Position numbers and translations under genes: made by a program. DNA of 64,000 bases from Singulisphaera sp. GP187 (GTDB lineage: Bacteria; Planctomycetota; Planctomycetia; Gemmatales; Gemmataceae): the NCBI GenBank assembly GCA_945905925.1, contig CAMDQN010000002.1, positions 1 to 64,000 of the forward strand, given 5' to 3'. Below the pieces are notes generated by a model. The model made no database searches. It saw only the letters and a program-made list of their open reading frames with translations, and had not been told where the DNA came from. Shown here piece by piece: positions 7,393 to 15,959 of this stretch (position 1 is its first letter; every line of letters begins with the position of its first letter).

Positions 7393-8331
7393 ATGACGAA
7401 GCGCCACGCCTTTACTTTGATCGAACTCCTTGTCGTGATCGCCATCATCGCGATCTTGATCGGCCTGCTGTTGCCCGCGGTGCAGAAGGTGCGCGAAGCG
7501 GCGGCTCGAATGAAGTGCCAGAACAACATGAAACAACTCGGCCTCGCGCTCCACAATCACGAAACCGCGCTGGGCGTGTTCCCGCAGGCCCGCAACCCGT
7601 TCCCGCTCGTTCACTCCGGCCTCTCGCGGTTGCTCCCCTACGTCGAACAGGAGAGCTTGCAGAAACTGGTCGATTACACCACCGCGCCGACCAGCGCGCA
7701 AAACACGACCGCGTCGCAGACCCGCGTAAGCCTGTTCATCTGCCCGAGCGACCCCGCGAACGGGCAGGTGCCGGGGATGATCGACTTCGGCTCGAACTAC
7801 GTCGCGAACAACGGGAGCGGCACCATCGGCTTCGGCCTCATCGCGTCCGGCGACGGCTTGTTTAATCAGACGCCGGTGCGCCACGGCGACATCACCGACG
7901 GCCTCTCGAACACGGCCGCGTTCAGCGAGAGCACGTTGGGCATCGGCGGTACAGCGCCCACAAGCGCCGCAACAGCCGATCCGCGCCTGGTGGTCTTCGA
8001 GATTCCCAGCGGTGGCGACACCACGCCGACGGACTGCGACGCTGCGACGAACGGCGCGTTCTCCGCGCGGCGCGGCGGGAAGTGGATCGACGGGCACTAC
8101 GGCAACACGCTCTACAACCACTACTACACGCCCAACCAGACCGGGAAATGGGACTGTGGGAACGGGAGCCACAACAAGGGACTTTCGACCGCCCGGAGTT
8201 ACCACAGCGGCGGCGTGAACGTGTTGCTCGCCGACGGGTCCGTGCGGTTCGTGAGCAACTCCGTGCCGATCAACGTGTGGCGAGCGATCAGCACCCGGAG
8301 CACCGGCGAGGTCGTTCCGGGCAACTTCTAA
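7393..8331 (+). CDS. DUF1559 protein with type IV pilin-like N-terminus
   Basis: This 312-residue protein has a prepilin-type leader: a short basic start, then [20 protein letters not shown] with cleavage expected before FTLIELL, followed by [20 protein letters not shown]. The body is the DUF1559 (SBP_bac_10) domain typical of planctomycetes, which have dozens of copies, and it ends with [14 protein letters not shown] near the C-terminus. It is expected to be a membrane-anchored or cell-surface pseudopilin; its precise role is unknown. It follows the Cys-rich gene by 123 bases and is followed by a hairpin terminator. Confidence 0.95.
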   Translation: MTKRHAFTLIELLVVIAIIAILIGLLLPAVQKVREAAARMKCQNNMKQLGLALHNHETALGVFPQARNPFPLVHSGLSRLLPYVEQESLQKLVDYTTAPTSAQNTTASQTRVSLFICPSDPANGQVPGMIDFGSNYVANNGSGTIGFGLIASGDGLFNQTPVRHGDITDGLSNTAAFSESTLGIGGTAPTSAATADPRLVVFEIPSGGDTTPTDCDAATNGAFSARRGGKWIDGHYGNTLYNHYYTPNQTGKWDCGNGSHNKGLSTARSYHSGGVNVLLADGSVRFVSNSVPINVWRAISTRSTGEVVPGNF

Positions 8332-8358
8332 CGATTAACCGACGCAATAAGAAATTCC

Positions 8359-8386
8359 GCCCGGCGCCCGCCAACGGGTGCCGGGC
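8359..8386 (+). terminator. Hairpin terminator after the DUF1559 gene
   Basis: The arms 8359-8370 and 8375-8386 (gcccggcgcccg / cgggtgccgggc) pair with one mismatch around a 4-base loop, followed by a T-containing tail (gttctcgttat). It starts 27 bases past the stop codon. Confidence 0.6.
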
Positions 8387-8454
8387 GTTCTCGTTATACC
8401 TTCCGAACGGAGTGGCTGTAACGTGCTCCTGGTGCTGGACAACCGGTCGCACGG

Positions 8455-9111
8455 GTGACTAAGGTGGATTCACCAAGTTGCAACAACCACCCCGAGCACA
8501 GCCGGACGAGCCGCGTGACCCGTGAACCAGAGCCAACCCTCCCCAACGAGGAGGCCGAATGGATACGGGCCGCCCAGAACGGCGACCGGGCCGCGTTCGC
8601 GCGACTCATCGACAGCTACTGGGGCCGCCTGTACCGCTGGCTCTACCACCTGACGCGCGACCGACACGCGGCCGAAGACCTGACCCAAGAAACCTTCCTC
8701 CGGGCGCTCGCGGCGCTGAAGTCGTTTAGGCCCGGCAGTAACTTCCGGGCGTGGGTGTTCCGCATCGGGCACAACAACTTTGTGAATCAGAAGCGAGCCG
8801 AACGGCGCACGAAACACCAACTCCCTGACGATGCCGCGGCACCCGGGGAAGGAAACGTCGAGAGCAGCGCCGAGAACCGCGAGGCACTCGAAGTGGTGAT
8901 GCGGGCCGTGGCCGATCTTCCGGCTGACTTCCAAGCGGCGCTCTTGTTGAACAGCGTCGAGGGGATGTCCCACCGCGAAGTCGCGAAGGTGCTCGGCACT
9001 ACGGAAGAAACCGCCCGGTGGCGGGTGTTCAAGGCCCGCCAGAAGTTAATGAAAGTGCTCTCGCCGGAGTTGTTACCGCCGGGAGCAGTTTCGGAAGAGG
9101 CGAAAGAGTAA
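8455..9111 (+). CDS. ECF-type RNA polymerase sigma factor
   Basis: This 218-residue protein has sigma-70 region 2 at about 48-116 (FARLIDSYWGRLYRWLYHL, AAEDLTQETFLRAL, NFRAWVFRIGHNNFVN) and region 4 at about 148-200 (LPADFQAALLLNSVEGMSHR, EVAKVLGTTEETARWRVFKA). It lacks regions 1 and 3, as in extracytoplasmic-function factors. The assigned start is GTG at 8455; a second GTG at 8464 is possible, since the first 30 residues are low in similarity to the family. The zinc-type anti-sigma gene downstream is its likely regulator. Confidence 0.93.
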   Translation: MTKVDSPSCNNHPEHSRTSRVTREPEPTLPNEEAEWIRAAQNGDRAAFARLIDSYWGRLYRWLYHLTRDRHAAEDLTQETFLRALAALKSFRPGSNFRAWVFRIGHNNFVNQKRAERRTKHQLPDDAAAPGEGNVESSAENREALEVVMRAVADLPADFQAALLLNSVEGMSHREVAKVLGTTEETARWRVFKARQKLMKVLSPELLPPGAVSEEAKE

Positions 9112-9123
9112 GAGTCGAATGGC

Positions 9124-9226
9124 TTTTGTAGGGTGGGCACTGCCCACCACGCTTTGCGCGAGTGGGCTGTTCCGCGGAGCAGCAAGGCGCGTGTGCGAAG
9201 AGGTGGGCAGTGCCCACCCTACAAAA
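9124..9226. repeat. TTTTGTAGGGTGGGC inverted repeat, copy 1
   Basis: Arms of 25 bases, 9124-9148 and 9202-9226, are exact complements and each contains the small palindrome gtgggcactgcccac. The 53-base interior is not repeated. It lies between the sigma and anti-sigma genes. Related copies are at 37427-37539 and 56629-56656. Confidence 0.85.
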
Positions 9227-9239
9227 TCAAGGTGAAGCA

Positions 9240-10040
9240 ATGAACTGTCAGGCTGTTCAGAACCAGATCATCGCTCTGCCGGACCCGCGACAACTGTCGC
9301 CGGCGCTGCTCGCGCACGTCACGGAGTGCGGTGCGTGTCAGGCGTGGGCGCGGCAAGCGGCACGGCTGGAACTGCTGCTCGAACAACTCCCGGTTCCGCC
9401 CGCACCGGCCGAGAAGAAAGAGACGATGATCGGCGACCTGATGCAGGCCGACCCGGTCATTCAGCCGACGGCGGTGCCCGCGACGCGACCGAGTTTCGCG
9501 AGCGTCGCCGGGCGATTCGTTCAGCGGAACGCGAGTTACGTCGGCGGGTTGGCCGCGGCGGTGTTAGTCGTCGTTGGTATCGCGTGGTACGCGAGCAAGC
9601 CGACCCAGGTGACGCCGCCGCTTGCGGAGATTCACAAACACCCCCTCTTAGAGAAGATGGTCAAGCGCGATATCGCGCTGGCCCGCGCCGAGACACCCGC
9701 GAAGCGGCTCGAAGAGTTGGGCGGCATGGCCGAAGAACTCGCCGGCGAGACCCGCGGCATGGCCCGTGTTGCGTCGCCCGCGGAACTGAACGACCTCGCC
9801 CGCTGGTACGAAAAAGTGGTGACGAAGGGGATGGTGCCGCAGGCGAAGAACCTGCCCGTTCACCTGACCCAAGCCGAGAAACGGAAGGTGTTGGAACCGC
9901 TCGCGGCCAAACTGGAAACGGATGCGGTCGAAGCTGATAAGCTGTCGCGCGAGGCTCCGCAGGACGCTCAACCCACACTCAAGCGGATCGCGGACACGGC
10001 CCGCGACGGCGCGCGGGAACTCTCCCGCCAGGGGAACTGA
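9240..10040 (+). CDS. Membrane-anchored anti-sigma factor with zinc-binding domain
   Basis: This 266-residue protein starts with a ZAS-type zinc domain: Cys3, then His26-x3-Cys30-x2-Cys33 (HVTECGAC). One transmembrane segment follows at about 101-117 (VGGLAAAVLVVVGIAWYA). The C-terminal half is outside the cytoplasm and mostly helical. This is the standard layout of an anti-sigma factor that holds its ECF sigma at the membrane until a signal frees it. It is 128 bases downstream of the sigma gene, separated by an inverted repeat. The ATG at 9240 is preferred; the frame upstream of it only translates the repeat. Confidence 0.85.
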   Translation: MNCQAVQNQIIALPDPRQLSPALLAHVTECGACQAWARQAARLELLLEQLPVPPAPAEKKETMIGDLMQADPVIQPTAVPATRPSFASVAGRFVQRNASYVGGLAAAVLVVVGIAWYASKPTQVTPPLAEIHKHPLLEKMVKRDIALARAETPAKRLEELGGMAEELAGETRGMARVASPAELNDLARWYEKVVTKGMVPQAKNLPVHLTQAEKRKVLEPLAAKLETDAVEADKLSREAPQDAQPTLKRIADTARDGARELSRQGN

Positions 10041-10041
10041 C

Positions 10042-10542
10042 ATGGCCCGCTGGGCGTACATCCTGACGACGTTCTTCGCACTCGCCGCCTGGGCAGGCGC
10101 GCAGGGACCGGTTCCCGCACCGACGCTGACCCCCGCCGACCAACTCAGGCTGCTCAAGGCGAACGGCACGCTGATCGACAACCTTGTGGATCACGGTGTC
10201 GCGCTGTCCGGTAAAGACCGCATCGAGGAACGGGCGGAGCAGTGCCGCAACGCCGCGAAGGCGCTCGCGAACGCAATTCACGACGCCGCCGGCAAGCAAG
10301 ACGCCGAACGCGTGGCCGAACTGACCAACTTGTTCAGCAACGTGGTGCGCGACGGGCTGTTGCCGACACTCGAAGATGGGAAGCGGACCGTGACGCCCGA
10401 ATCACCAGCGGGGAAAAAGTTACGCGAGGTGCGCGGCACGGCCACGGACGACGTGACCGCACTGAAGGCCACGATTCCCGCGACCGCCAAGACGAAGGAC
10501 TCGCTCAAGCAACTCGACGAACTGGCCGAGAAACTGAAGTAG
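10042..10542 (+). CDS. Secreted helical protein of the sigma/anti-sigma locus
   Basis: This 166-residue protein has a signal peptide (MARWAYILTTFFALAAWAGA) and a helical, charged mature part. It starts one base after the anti-sigma stop, so the two are almost certainly co-transcribed. The mature part (DQLRLLKANGTLIDNLVDHG and following) has a layout like the extracytoplasmic half of the anti-sigma factor, so the pair may share ancestry or contact each other; this is an inference. No known domain was recognised. Confidence 0.75.
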   Translation: MARWAYILTTFFALAAWAGAQGPVPAPTLTPADQLRLLKANGTLIDNLVDHGVALSGKDRIEERAEQCRNAAKALANAIHDAAGKQDAERVAELTNLFSNVVRDGLLPTLEDGKRTVTPESPAGKKLREVRGTATDDVTALKATIPATAKTKDSLKQLDELAEKLK

Positions 10543-10560
10543 GTCGAGGCAGAGCAGGCA

Positions 10561-10636
10561 GTTTAGCGTTCGCCCCGCAGGGGCGATGCTCGCCGAGAGA
10601 GAGCAGAAACGCGGACCCTGGGGGTCCGACGCTAAA
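10561..10636. repeat. TTTAGCGT...ACGCTAAA intergenic repeat
   Basis: The stretch begins with tttagcgttcgccccgcagg and ends with ggtccgacgctaaac, the reverse orientation of the same motif. This short GC-rich motif with a TTTAGCGT edge recurs at many intergenic sites in the window. It separates the convergent 10042 and secA-like genes. Confidence 0.75.
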
Positions 10637-10655
10637 CGATTACCGCTCGCGCCAC

Positions 10656-12656
10656 TCAATCCACATACGGGTCCGCGCCCAAGTCCTGAAGCATCTCCTG
10701 ACGCTGCTTGTCGTAGTTCATCAGGTCGAGCCGCTGCCGGTAGTGTCTCGCTTCGACACGCCGCTGCGCCGTGCGGAACAGCGGTGCGAATGAGTCCCAG
10801 TCGCGGCTACCGCCGGCCTTGCCCAGCGCGCCCAACTCGTCCTGTTTCGAGCGCCCCAACCCTTCGAGTAACTGGTCTTCCAGCGAGAGCATGAACTGCG
10901 CGCTGCCGGGATCGCCCTGTCGTCCGGCGCGGCCAATGAGCTGGCGGTCGATGCGCTCGGCCTCGTGGCGCTCCGTGCCGATCACGTGCAGCCCGCCGTT
11001 TTCCGCAACGCCCGCACCCAACTTGATGTCGGTGCCGCGCCCGGCCATGTTCGTTGCGACCGTCACCGTGCCCGGTTGCCCGGCCCCCGCGACCACTTCC
11101 GCTTCGTTCTGGTTCTGCTCGGCGTTCAGCACGCGGTGCGGCACGCCGACAGCCGTCAGCTTCGCGCTGATCTTCTTTGAGGCTTCCACGGTACGCGTGC
11201 CGATCAGAACCGGGCGCCCGGCCGCGAGCATCTGTTGGGTCGCGTTCACCACCGCGTCGAACTTCGCGTTCTCGGTCGGGAACACGCGGTCCGGCATCAC
11301 GTTTCGGCGGTTCGGTTTGTTCGTCGGCACCTTCGTCGTCCACCGCCGGTACACCTTCCGCATCTCCCAGAAGTTCGGCAGCAGCGTTCCGGACATCCCC
11401 GCGAGCTTCTCGTACAAGCGGTAGAAGTTCTGGAACGTGACCTGCGCCGCGTGCGAACTCGGCATGTTGATCTGCACCCGCTCCTTCGCCTCGACCGCCT
11501 GGTGTAAGCCGTCGCGCCAGTGCCGGTCGGGCATGGGCCGCCCAGTGCCTTCGTCAATGATGACGATCTTGTTCTCGCTGCTCACCATGTAGTGCTGGTC
11601 ACGGGCGAAGCGGTAGTGCCCTTGCAGCGCGCGCTCAACCGCTTCAAGCAACTTGTCCATCGCCTTCGCGTGCTTGCCGGTCGGCGGGCTGGAGTACCGA
11701 ACGAGGTGCTTGCCCTCGTCGGACAGTTCGATCTTGTCCTTCTTCGCGTTCATGTTGAAGTGCTCGTCGCGTTTCATCTCGCGTGCGAGCGCGTCGGCCC
11801 ACTTGAACACGACCTGTTCTTCCGGCTCGGCCGCGCGTGTGGGGTTCGCGATGATGAGCGGTGTTTTCGCTTCGTCCACGAAGATGCTGTCGGCCTCGTC
11901 CACGATGGCGTAGTGCAGCCCGCGTTGCACGCGCGGGTCGAGCCGACCTCCACCCCCGGTCCATGCGGACCAAAACGGGGCCGCGTTCGCCTGCCCGCCA
12001 CGCAGTTTGAGCCGGTCGCGGAGGAAATCGAACCCGAACTCGGCCGCGGTGCCGTAAGTGATGTCGGCCTTGTACGCGGCGATCCGGTCGGATTCTTCCA
12101 TCTTCTGTTGGAGTACGCCAACCGTCATTCCGAGCTTCTGGTACACGGGTCCGATCCACTCCGCGTCGCGCTTGGCGAGGTAGTCGTTGACCGTCGTGAC
12201 GTGAACGCCTTTGCCGGAAAGAGCGTTGAGATACGCCGGCGACGACGCGCTAACGGTCTTGCCTTCGCCGGTCGCGAGTTCGACCAGACCGCCGTAGTGC
12301 ATCACCGCGCCGGCCGCGAGTTGCACATCGAAGGGCCGGATGTTGAGCGTTCGTTGAATGGCGACCGACACGAGGCCGAACGCTTCCGGGAGCAGTTTCT
12401 CAAGATCCCACTTCCCGCGAGCTTTGCCGCGCAGCGCCATGCTCAGTTCGATCAACTTCTCATCGGGCACTTCGGAGTAGACCTTCTCGAAGTACCGCAC
12501 ACGCGGCACGAGCAGTGCGGCACGCGACAGGCGGCGGTTCCACGGCAGCCCGACGCGCGCGACGGTGGTGTTGATGGGCCACGTCCCGAGCCGACCCGGT
12601 GTATTCTCGATCTTCCGCGACGGCTCGGCGTGTGTGGGTGCTTCGGCGGTACTCAT
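10656..12656 (-). CDS. Shortened SecA paralogue (SecA-like translocase ATPase)
   Basis: This 666-residue protein has the SecA motor: Walker A ATGEGKT at 128-134, VTTVNDYLAKRDAEWIGPVY, YGTAAEFGFDFLRDRLK at 201-217, DEADSIFVDEAKTPLII from 253, a KLAGMSGTL segment, and the NBD2 block ATNMAGRGTDIKLG ... ERHEAERIDRQLIGRAGRQG. Canonical SecA is about 850-1000 residues; this one ends about 70 residues after NBD2. It lacks most of the helical scaffold and wing and the zinc-binding tail, and its substrate cross-linking domain is reduced. It is thus a SecA2-like accessory motor or an unrelated-use paralogue, not the housekeeping secA. No secYEG gene is nearby. Confidence 0.88.
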   Translation of the reverse strand: MSTAEAPTHAEPSRKIENTPGRLGTWPINTTVARVGLPWNRRLSRAALLVPRVRYFEKVYSEVPDEKLIELSMALRGKARGKWDLEKLLPEAFGLVSVAIQRTLNIRPFDVQLAAGAVMHYGGLVELATGEGKTVSASSPAYLNALSGKGVHVTTVNDYLAKRDAEWIGPVYQKLGMTVGVLQQKMEESDRIAAYKADITYGTAAEFGFDFLRDRLKLRGGQANAAPFWSAWTGGGGRLDPRVQRGLHYAIVDEADSIFVDEAKTPLIIANPTRAAEPEEQVVFKWADALAREMKRDEHFNMNAKKDKIELSDEGKHLVRYSSPPTGKHAKAMDKLLEAVERALQGHYRFARDQHYMVSSENKIVIIDEGTGRPMPDRHWRDGLHQAVEAKERVQINMPSSHAAQVTFQNFYRLYEKLAGMSGTLLPNFWEMRKVYRRWTTKVPTNKPNRRNVMPDRVFPTENAKFDAVVNATQQMLAAGRPVLIGTRTVEASKKISAKLTAVGVPHRVLNAEQNQNEAEVVAGAGQPGTVTVATNMAGRGTDIKLGAGVAENGGLHVIGTERHEAERIDRQLIGRAGRQGDPGSAQFMLSLEDQLLEGLGRSKQDELGALGKAGGSRDWDSFAPLFRTAQRRVEARHYRQRLDLMNYDKQRQEMLQDLGADPYVD

Positions 12657-12698
12657 CTCGGCCTCCTTGCGGTTCCTTGCTCCAACATCTTACGCAAA

Positions 12699-12729
12699 GG
12701 CGAGCGGGGGGCGGAAGCCCCCGCTCGCC
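12699..12729. repeat. GGCGAGCGGGGGGC hairpin, copy 1
   Basis: A palindrome, ggcgagcgggggg...cccccgctcgcc, upstream of the secA-like gene start. Further copies of this family lie at 30204-30286 and 50021-50052. Confidence 0.8.
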
Positions 12730-12750
12730 AAATGACAAGACGAAAATAAC

Positions 12751-12776
12751 GCGGGGCGAGCCGAAGCTCGCCCCGC
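12751..12776. repeat. Hairpin GCGGGGCGAG...CTCGCCCCGC
   Basis: Two exact 10-base arms with a 6-base loop, 21 bases after the previous hairpin. Its function is unknown; it may be a variant of the same repeat class. Confidence 0.7.
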
Positions 12777-13093
12777 GTACCAAGCACACTTACGGGTCCC
12801 GTCCATCCCTTAGGCAGCCTGGCAGCCTAAACCGTTCCCCCCTCGGAACGGTAAAAGCCCACATTTAACAAGCCCCGACCACGCACAAAAACTGCATCGT
12901 CGGTTGTCCCTCTCGCTCTGCCGTTGGGGCAGAATTTGGGGGACAACAACTTAATAGTACACGGGAGCGTCGCACGCAAACGACTGAAGGTAAAAAATAC
13001 AAAATGTCAGTTCTTCGAGGCGCACCTGACAAGGACAACCGGTCTCGCGTGAAACTGGCGAAAGTGTGCCGCCGGAGCAACCGCTACATTCAG

Positions 13094-13177
13094 AGTCTCA
13101 AGTCTGAAAGTCTCAAGTCGAAGACCTTCACTGTTGTGGTCTTCGACTTGAGACTTGCGACTTTCAGACTTGAGACT
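13094..13177. repeat. GACTTGAGACTT-family inverted repeat, copy 2
   Basis: The left arm from 13094 (agtctcaagtctgaaagtct and onward to 13126) pairs with 13138-13177. Its end lies next to the stop codon of the DUF2203 gene. Confidence 0.85.
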
Positions 13178-13179
13178 GA

Positions 13180-13671
13180 TTACGGCTGGCCGCCACGGTA
13201 GCGGGTCGCGCTACCGGACTTGTCCCAGTCGGCCGGGATCGGACGGCGAGACTCCTCATCGGAGTAGTGCCAGTGGCGGAGGGCGTCTTCGCCCAGCAGC
13301 CACGAGAACGCAGCCGTCCGACCGTTGACCTTCGTCGGGAAATCGACCTCGCCGGAGTCGTCATCCACGAGCGTGACGCCCAGACCGTTCAACTCGGCGA
13401 CGGCCGTGGACCAGGCTTTTTCCGCCGACGCGATCTCATCGACCACCTGGTAACGCCGCTGGCGTTCCTGCCACACGAGGTCGCGGCGCTGCCGGTCAAG
13501 GCGTTCCTGCTCGGGCACGAGGCGGTTAATCGCTCGGCGTGCGTTCAGGGCGTCCGTGACGATGCTCCGAACGAGCGGAAGCATTTGGCGCGCGGTCGTG
13601 AGGTCGAGTGAGACCTCTTTCTTGCGAGGCTTTCCCGCTGAGTTGCTCGCGCGGTTGGGCGTGTTGCTCAT
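13180..13671 (-). CDS. DUF2203 domain protein
   Basis: This 163-residue protein carries the DUF2203 pattern: the LDLTTARQMLPLVRSIVTDA opening, a long helix rich in Arg, Glu and Gln, then ELNGLGVTLVDDDSGEVDFP and the WLLGEDALRHWHYSDEESRR end. The family is widespread in bacteria and has no firm function. I chose the ATG at 13671; the first 28 residues (Asn, Ser, Lys and Arg rich) are probably disordered. It has no clear operon partner. Confidence 0.85.
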   Translation of the reverse strand: MSNTPNRASNSAGKPRKKEVSLDLTTARQMLPLVRSIVTDALNARRAINRLVPEQERLDRQRRDLVWQERQRRYQVVDEIASAEKAWSTAVAELNGLGVTLVDDDSGEVDFPTKVNGRTAAFSWLLGEDALRHWHYSDEESRRPIPADWDKSGSATRYRGGQP

Positions 13672-14114
13672 GGTGGCTCCCGGAGTGTGTGAGGGAGAGC
13701 GGTCGCCCCTCTGTCCCCATTCTAGGAGCGCCCGCCACGCTTGCACGTCGGACGGACGCGGAATTGCGACAGAAGGTTCGGCCCTACTCCCCTAATAATA
13801 AGTTCGAATACACTGGCCACAAATTCGATGCGGAGTGAGAAGATTTCTAAGTGATACCGTCCACCGCCCTTCAAAAGAAGGTCAGTCGCGCCAAGAGTTG
13901 CGCCGAATTTGGCCCGATGCGGCGAACTTCGACGATTGGGCAACCCAGATCGCATTGCTACCGCCGATGCTCGGCGACGGTTCCGCCGATCAGTCGCGCG
14001 GTATTTAGGGAAGTGTCCACCAACCGCGCTGGAGAACACCGGAGTTGCCGTCTGCCCCGGCTCGCCTCGTAGAATCACATTCCGACCCACCGTTCTCCCT
14101 TACCAGCCACAACC
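13672..14114. other. Intergenic stretch, no gene seen
   Basis: No supported gene was found in these 440 bases. The part 13790-13850 is AT-richer (cccctaataataagttcgaa). A tagaat at 14070-14075 with ttgccg at 14045-14050 could be an old promoter for the leucine-rich-repeat relic that follows, but the 19-base spacing is long. Confidence 0.5.
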
Positions 14115-14503
14115 ATGCCTCAAACCGTCCGCCGGTTCCACCGCGCGGACAAAGCCGAAGACGATGCCGCGAAGCTCATCGAAGCAGCCGGCGGCTAGGC
14201 GGTGCGCGAACCCACGCGGCCCGGTAAACCGGTCGTCGGCGTGATCCTCCCGCAGAAAACAACCGGCGCGGAACTGAAGGCGCTCGCGAGCTTCAAGACG
14301 CTCCTCGCGATCTCCGCGCCGGGACCGTTCTCCGACGCGACCGCGAAGGAGATTGCGGCGCGGAAGACACTGCTGCAACTCATCGTGTCCGACGCGAAGG
14401 TGCTGACCGATGCCGGCCTGAAGGAACTGGTCGCGCTCACGAACCCGAAGCAACTCGGAAGGAACTCGCGACGACGATTCCGAAGTGCAAGATCGTGAAG
14501 TGA
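14115..14503 (+). pseudogene. Leucine-rich-repeat protein relic
   Basis: The reading starts at ATG 14115 (MPQTVRRFHRADKAEDDAAK...), stops at TAG 14196, then continues in the same frame with GKPVVGVIL and leucine-rich-repeat-like units (KVLTDAGLKELVALTNPKQL). Near 14455 the frame shifts and the last part, KELATTIPKCKIVK, ends at 14503. From general knowledge, Gemmata leucine-rich-repeat proteins often have this start (LIEAAGG), the VTDAGLKEL units and a PKCK-type end. The nonsense codon, the lost repeats and the frame change mark it as decayed. Confidence 0.75.
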
Positions 14504-14506
14504 TTC

Positions 14507-14557
14507 TTGTGGGGTGGGACTCGGCTCCGCTTTGCGAACTGAAGGCCCACCCCACAA
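14507..14557. repeat. Short inverted repeat TTGTGGGGTGGG
   Basis: Arms 14507-14518 and 14546-14557 are complementary. It resembles the outer part of the TTTTGTAGGGTGGG family and lies between the leucine-rich-repeat relic and the PQQ propeller gene. Confidence 0.65.
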
Positions 14558-14599
14558 CAAGGCTGGCAAACGCTGATAAAATAGGGCGAGGCGCACCGT

Positions 14600-15853
14600 C
14601 TACTTCGCGATCACGTCGTGGCACCAGAGGGTGTCAAGTTCGCGAACGTAGAACTTGCCGCCGACTACCACCGGGTGTGCCCACGTGTTGTTCTTCCCGT
14701 TGGGCACCTTGAACGAACTGATCTCGGTGTACTTGTCTGCGGTCGCATCCACAAGCGCCACCCAACCGTCGGCGTAGCGGATGTACAGTTTCCCTTCAGC
14801 GTAGGTGAGCGACGCCGACCCGCGACCCTCGCCGGACTTGCCGCGGCTCCACAACACCTTGCCCGTCTTGAAGTCCGCGCACCACGGGTTGCCACCGTCG
14901 TCGCGGTCACCGAACAGTTTGTCGCCCACCAGAATCACACCGCCGTGCTTGTTCGTCAGCGACTTGTTCCAGTAGATCTCTTCGACCGCGAACTTGTCAC
15001 CGTCCTTGGTGATCTTCAGCAGCGCGGCCCCGCGCCCGTACCCGGCCGCCGCGAACACGTGATCACCGCTGATAATCGGCGTCGGGATGTTCGCGGTATT
15101 CCCACCGAACCGGTCGTTCTTCGTGCCGTACCGCCACAGCATCTTGCCGGTCTTCGCGTCGAACGACACCAGGCCGTTCGCCATCAGTTGGACGTATTGC
15201 TTGACACCGCCGAAATTCGCGATCACCACGGACGCGTAACCGGCTTTACCGCCGTCCTCGACGGCACCTGCCCACACTTGCTTGCCGGTCTTCTTCTCTA
15301 GCGCCACCATCGTGGCTGTCGAACCGCCCGGCGTGACAATGAGGTTGTCACCGTCGAGCAGGGGCGATTCGGTGAAGTTCCACCCGCCGGACGAACCGCC
15401 GAAGTCTTTCGTCATACTCTTTCGCCACACCTCTTTGCCGTCCTTCGCGGCGGCGCACACGAGGTCGCCGTGCTGCCCGAGCGCGAAGACCAGTTCGCCG
15501 TCGGTCGAGGGCGTGCAGCGCGGACCCTGGTAGTTCCCGCCGGTCTTGCCGACCTTCAGTTCCCACAGCTTCTCGCCCTTCGCGCGGTCGATCCCAAACA
15601 GGACACAGTCCGTCTTGGTGTCACCCATCGTGAACACCTTGTCGCCGACGACGGACACGCTGGAGAAGCCGACGCCGAGGCCGGTCGCCTTCCACGCGAG
15701 CGGCGGGCCGTCCGCCGGCCACTGTTTCAGCAGTCCCTTATCGGTGGAAACGCCGGTGCGGTCGGCGCCGCGGAACGTCGGCCAGTCGGCGCCGGCCGCG
15801 GTCGTGGCGAACACGAGACTGGCGAGGAGAAACGCAACCAGAACACGAGGCAT
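14600..15853 (-). CDS. Secreted PQQ-like beta-propeller protein
   Basis: This 417-residue protein has a signal peptide (MPRVLVAFLLASLVFATTAA, cleavage near residue 22) and starts its mature part with ADWPTFRGADRTGVS, the usual opening of planctomycete PQQ-propeller proteins. Blade motifs recur: LFGIDRAKGEKLWELKVGKT, MVALEKKTGKQVWAGAVEDG, LVSFDAKTGKMLWRYGTKND. Proteins of this type are propellers related to BamB or quinoprotein dehydrogenases. No dehydrogenase active site was recognised, so I infer a binding or scaffold role. I chose the ATG at 15853; an earlier start would add 41 residues before the signal peptide. Confidence 0.9.
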   Translation of the reverse strand: MPRVLVAFLLASLVFATTAAGADWPTFRGADRTGVSTDKGLLKQWPADGPPLAWKATGLGVGFSSVSVVGDKVFTMGDTKTDCVLFGIDRAKGEKLWELKVGKTGGNYQGPRCTPSTDGELVFALGQHGDLVCAAAKDGKEVWRKSMTKDFGGSSGGWNFTESPLLDGDNLIVTPGGSTATMVALEKKTGKQVWAGAVEDGGKAGYASVVIANFGGVKQYVQLMANGLVSFDAKTGKMLWRYGTKNDRFGGNTANIPTPIISGDHVFAAAGYGRGAALLKITKDGDKFAVEEIYWNKSLTNKHGGVILVGDKLFGDRDDGGNPWCADFKTGKVLWSRGKSGEGRGSASLTYAEGKLYIRYADGWVALVDATADKYTEISSFKVPNGKNNTWAHPVVVGGKFYVRELDTLWCHDVIAK

Positions 15854-15959
15854 AACGGACTCCGGGTTGAAGAGAGACAGGGCAGGAAAAACGCAGGCGG
15901 GTAGGTCTCTAGATGTGCTACTCGCGGCCAATGGAAACGGACAGACGAAGCCCGCGGAG

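Larger units (their letters stand above)
12657..13179. other. Intergenic stretch with hairpins, no gene seen
   Basis: Between the secA-like gene and the DUF2203 gene I see no convincing ORF. It holds two GC hairpins (12699-12729 and 12751-12776), an AT-richer part around 12945-13010 (caacttaatagtacacggg) and the gacttgagactt inverted repeat. Confidence 0.6.

Noticed and set aside
11520-12749. 409-residue plus-strand open frame
   Set aside because: Antisense to the secA-like gene; no motif was found.
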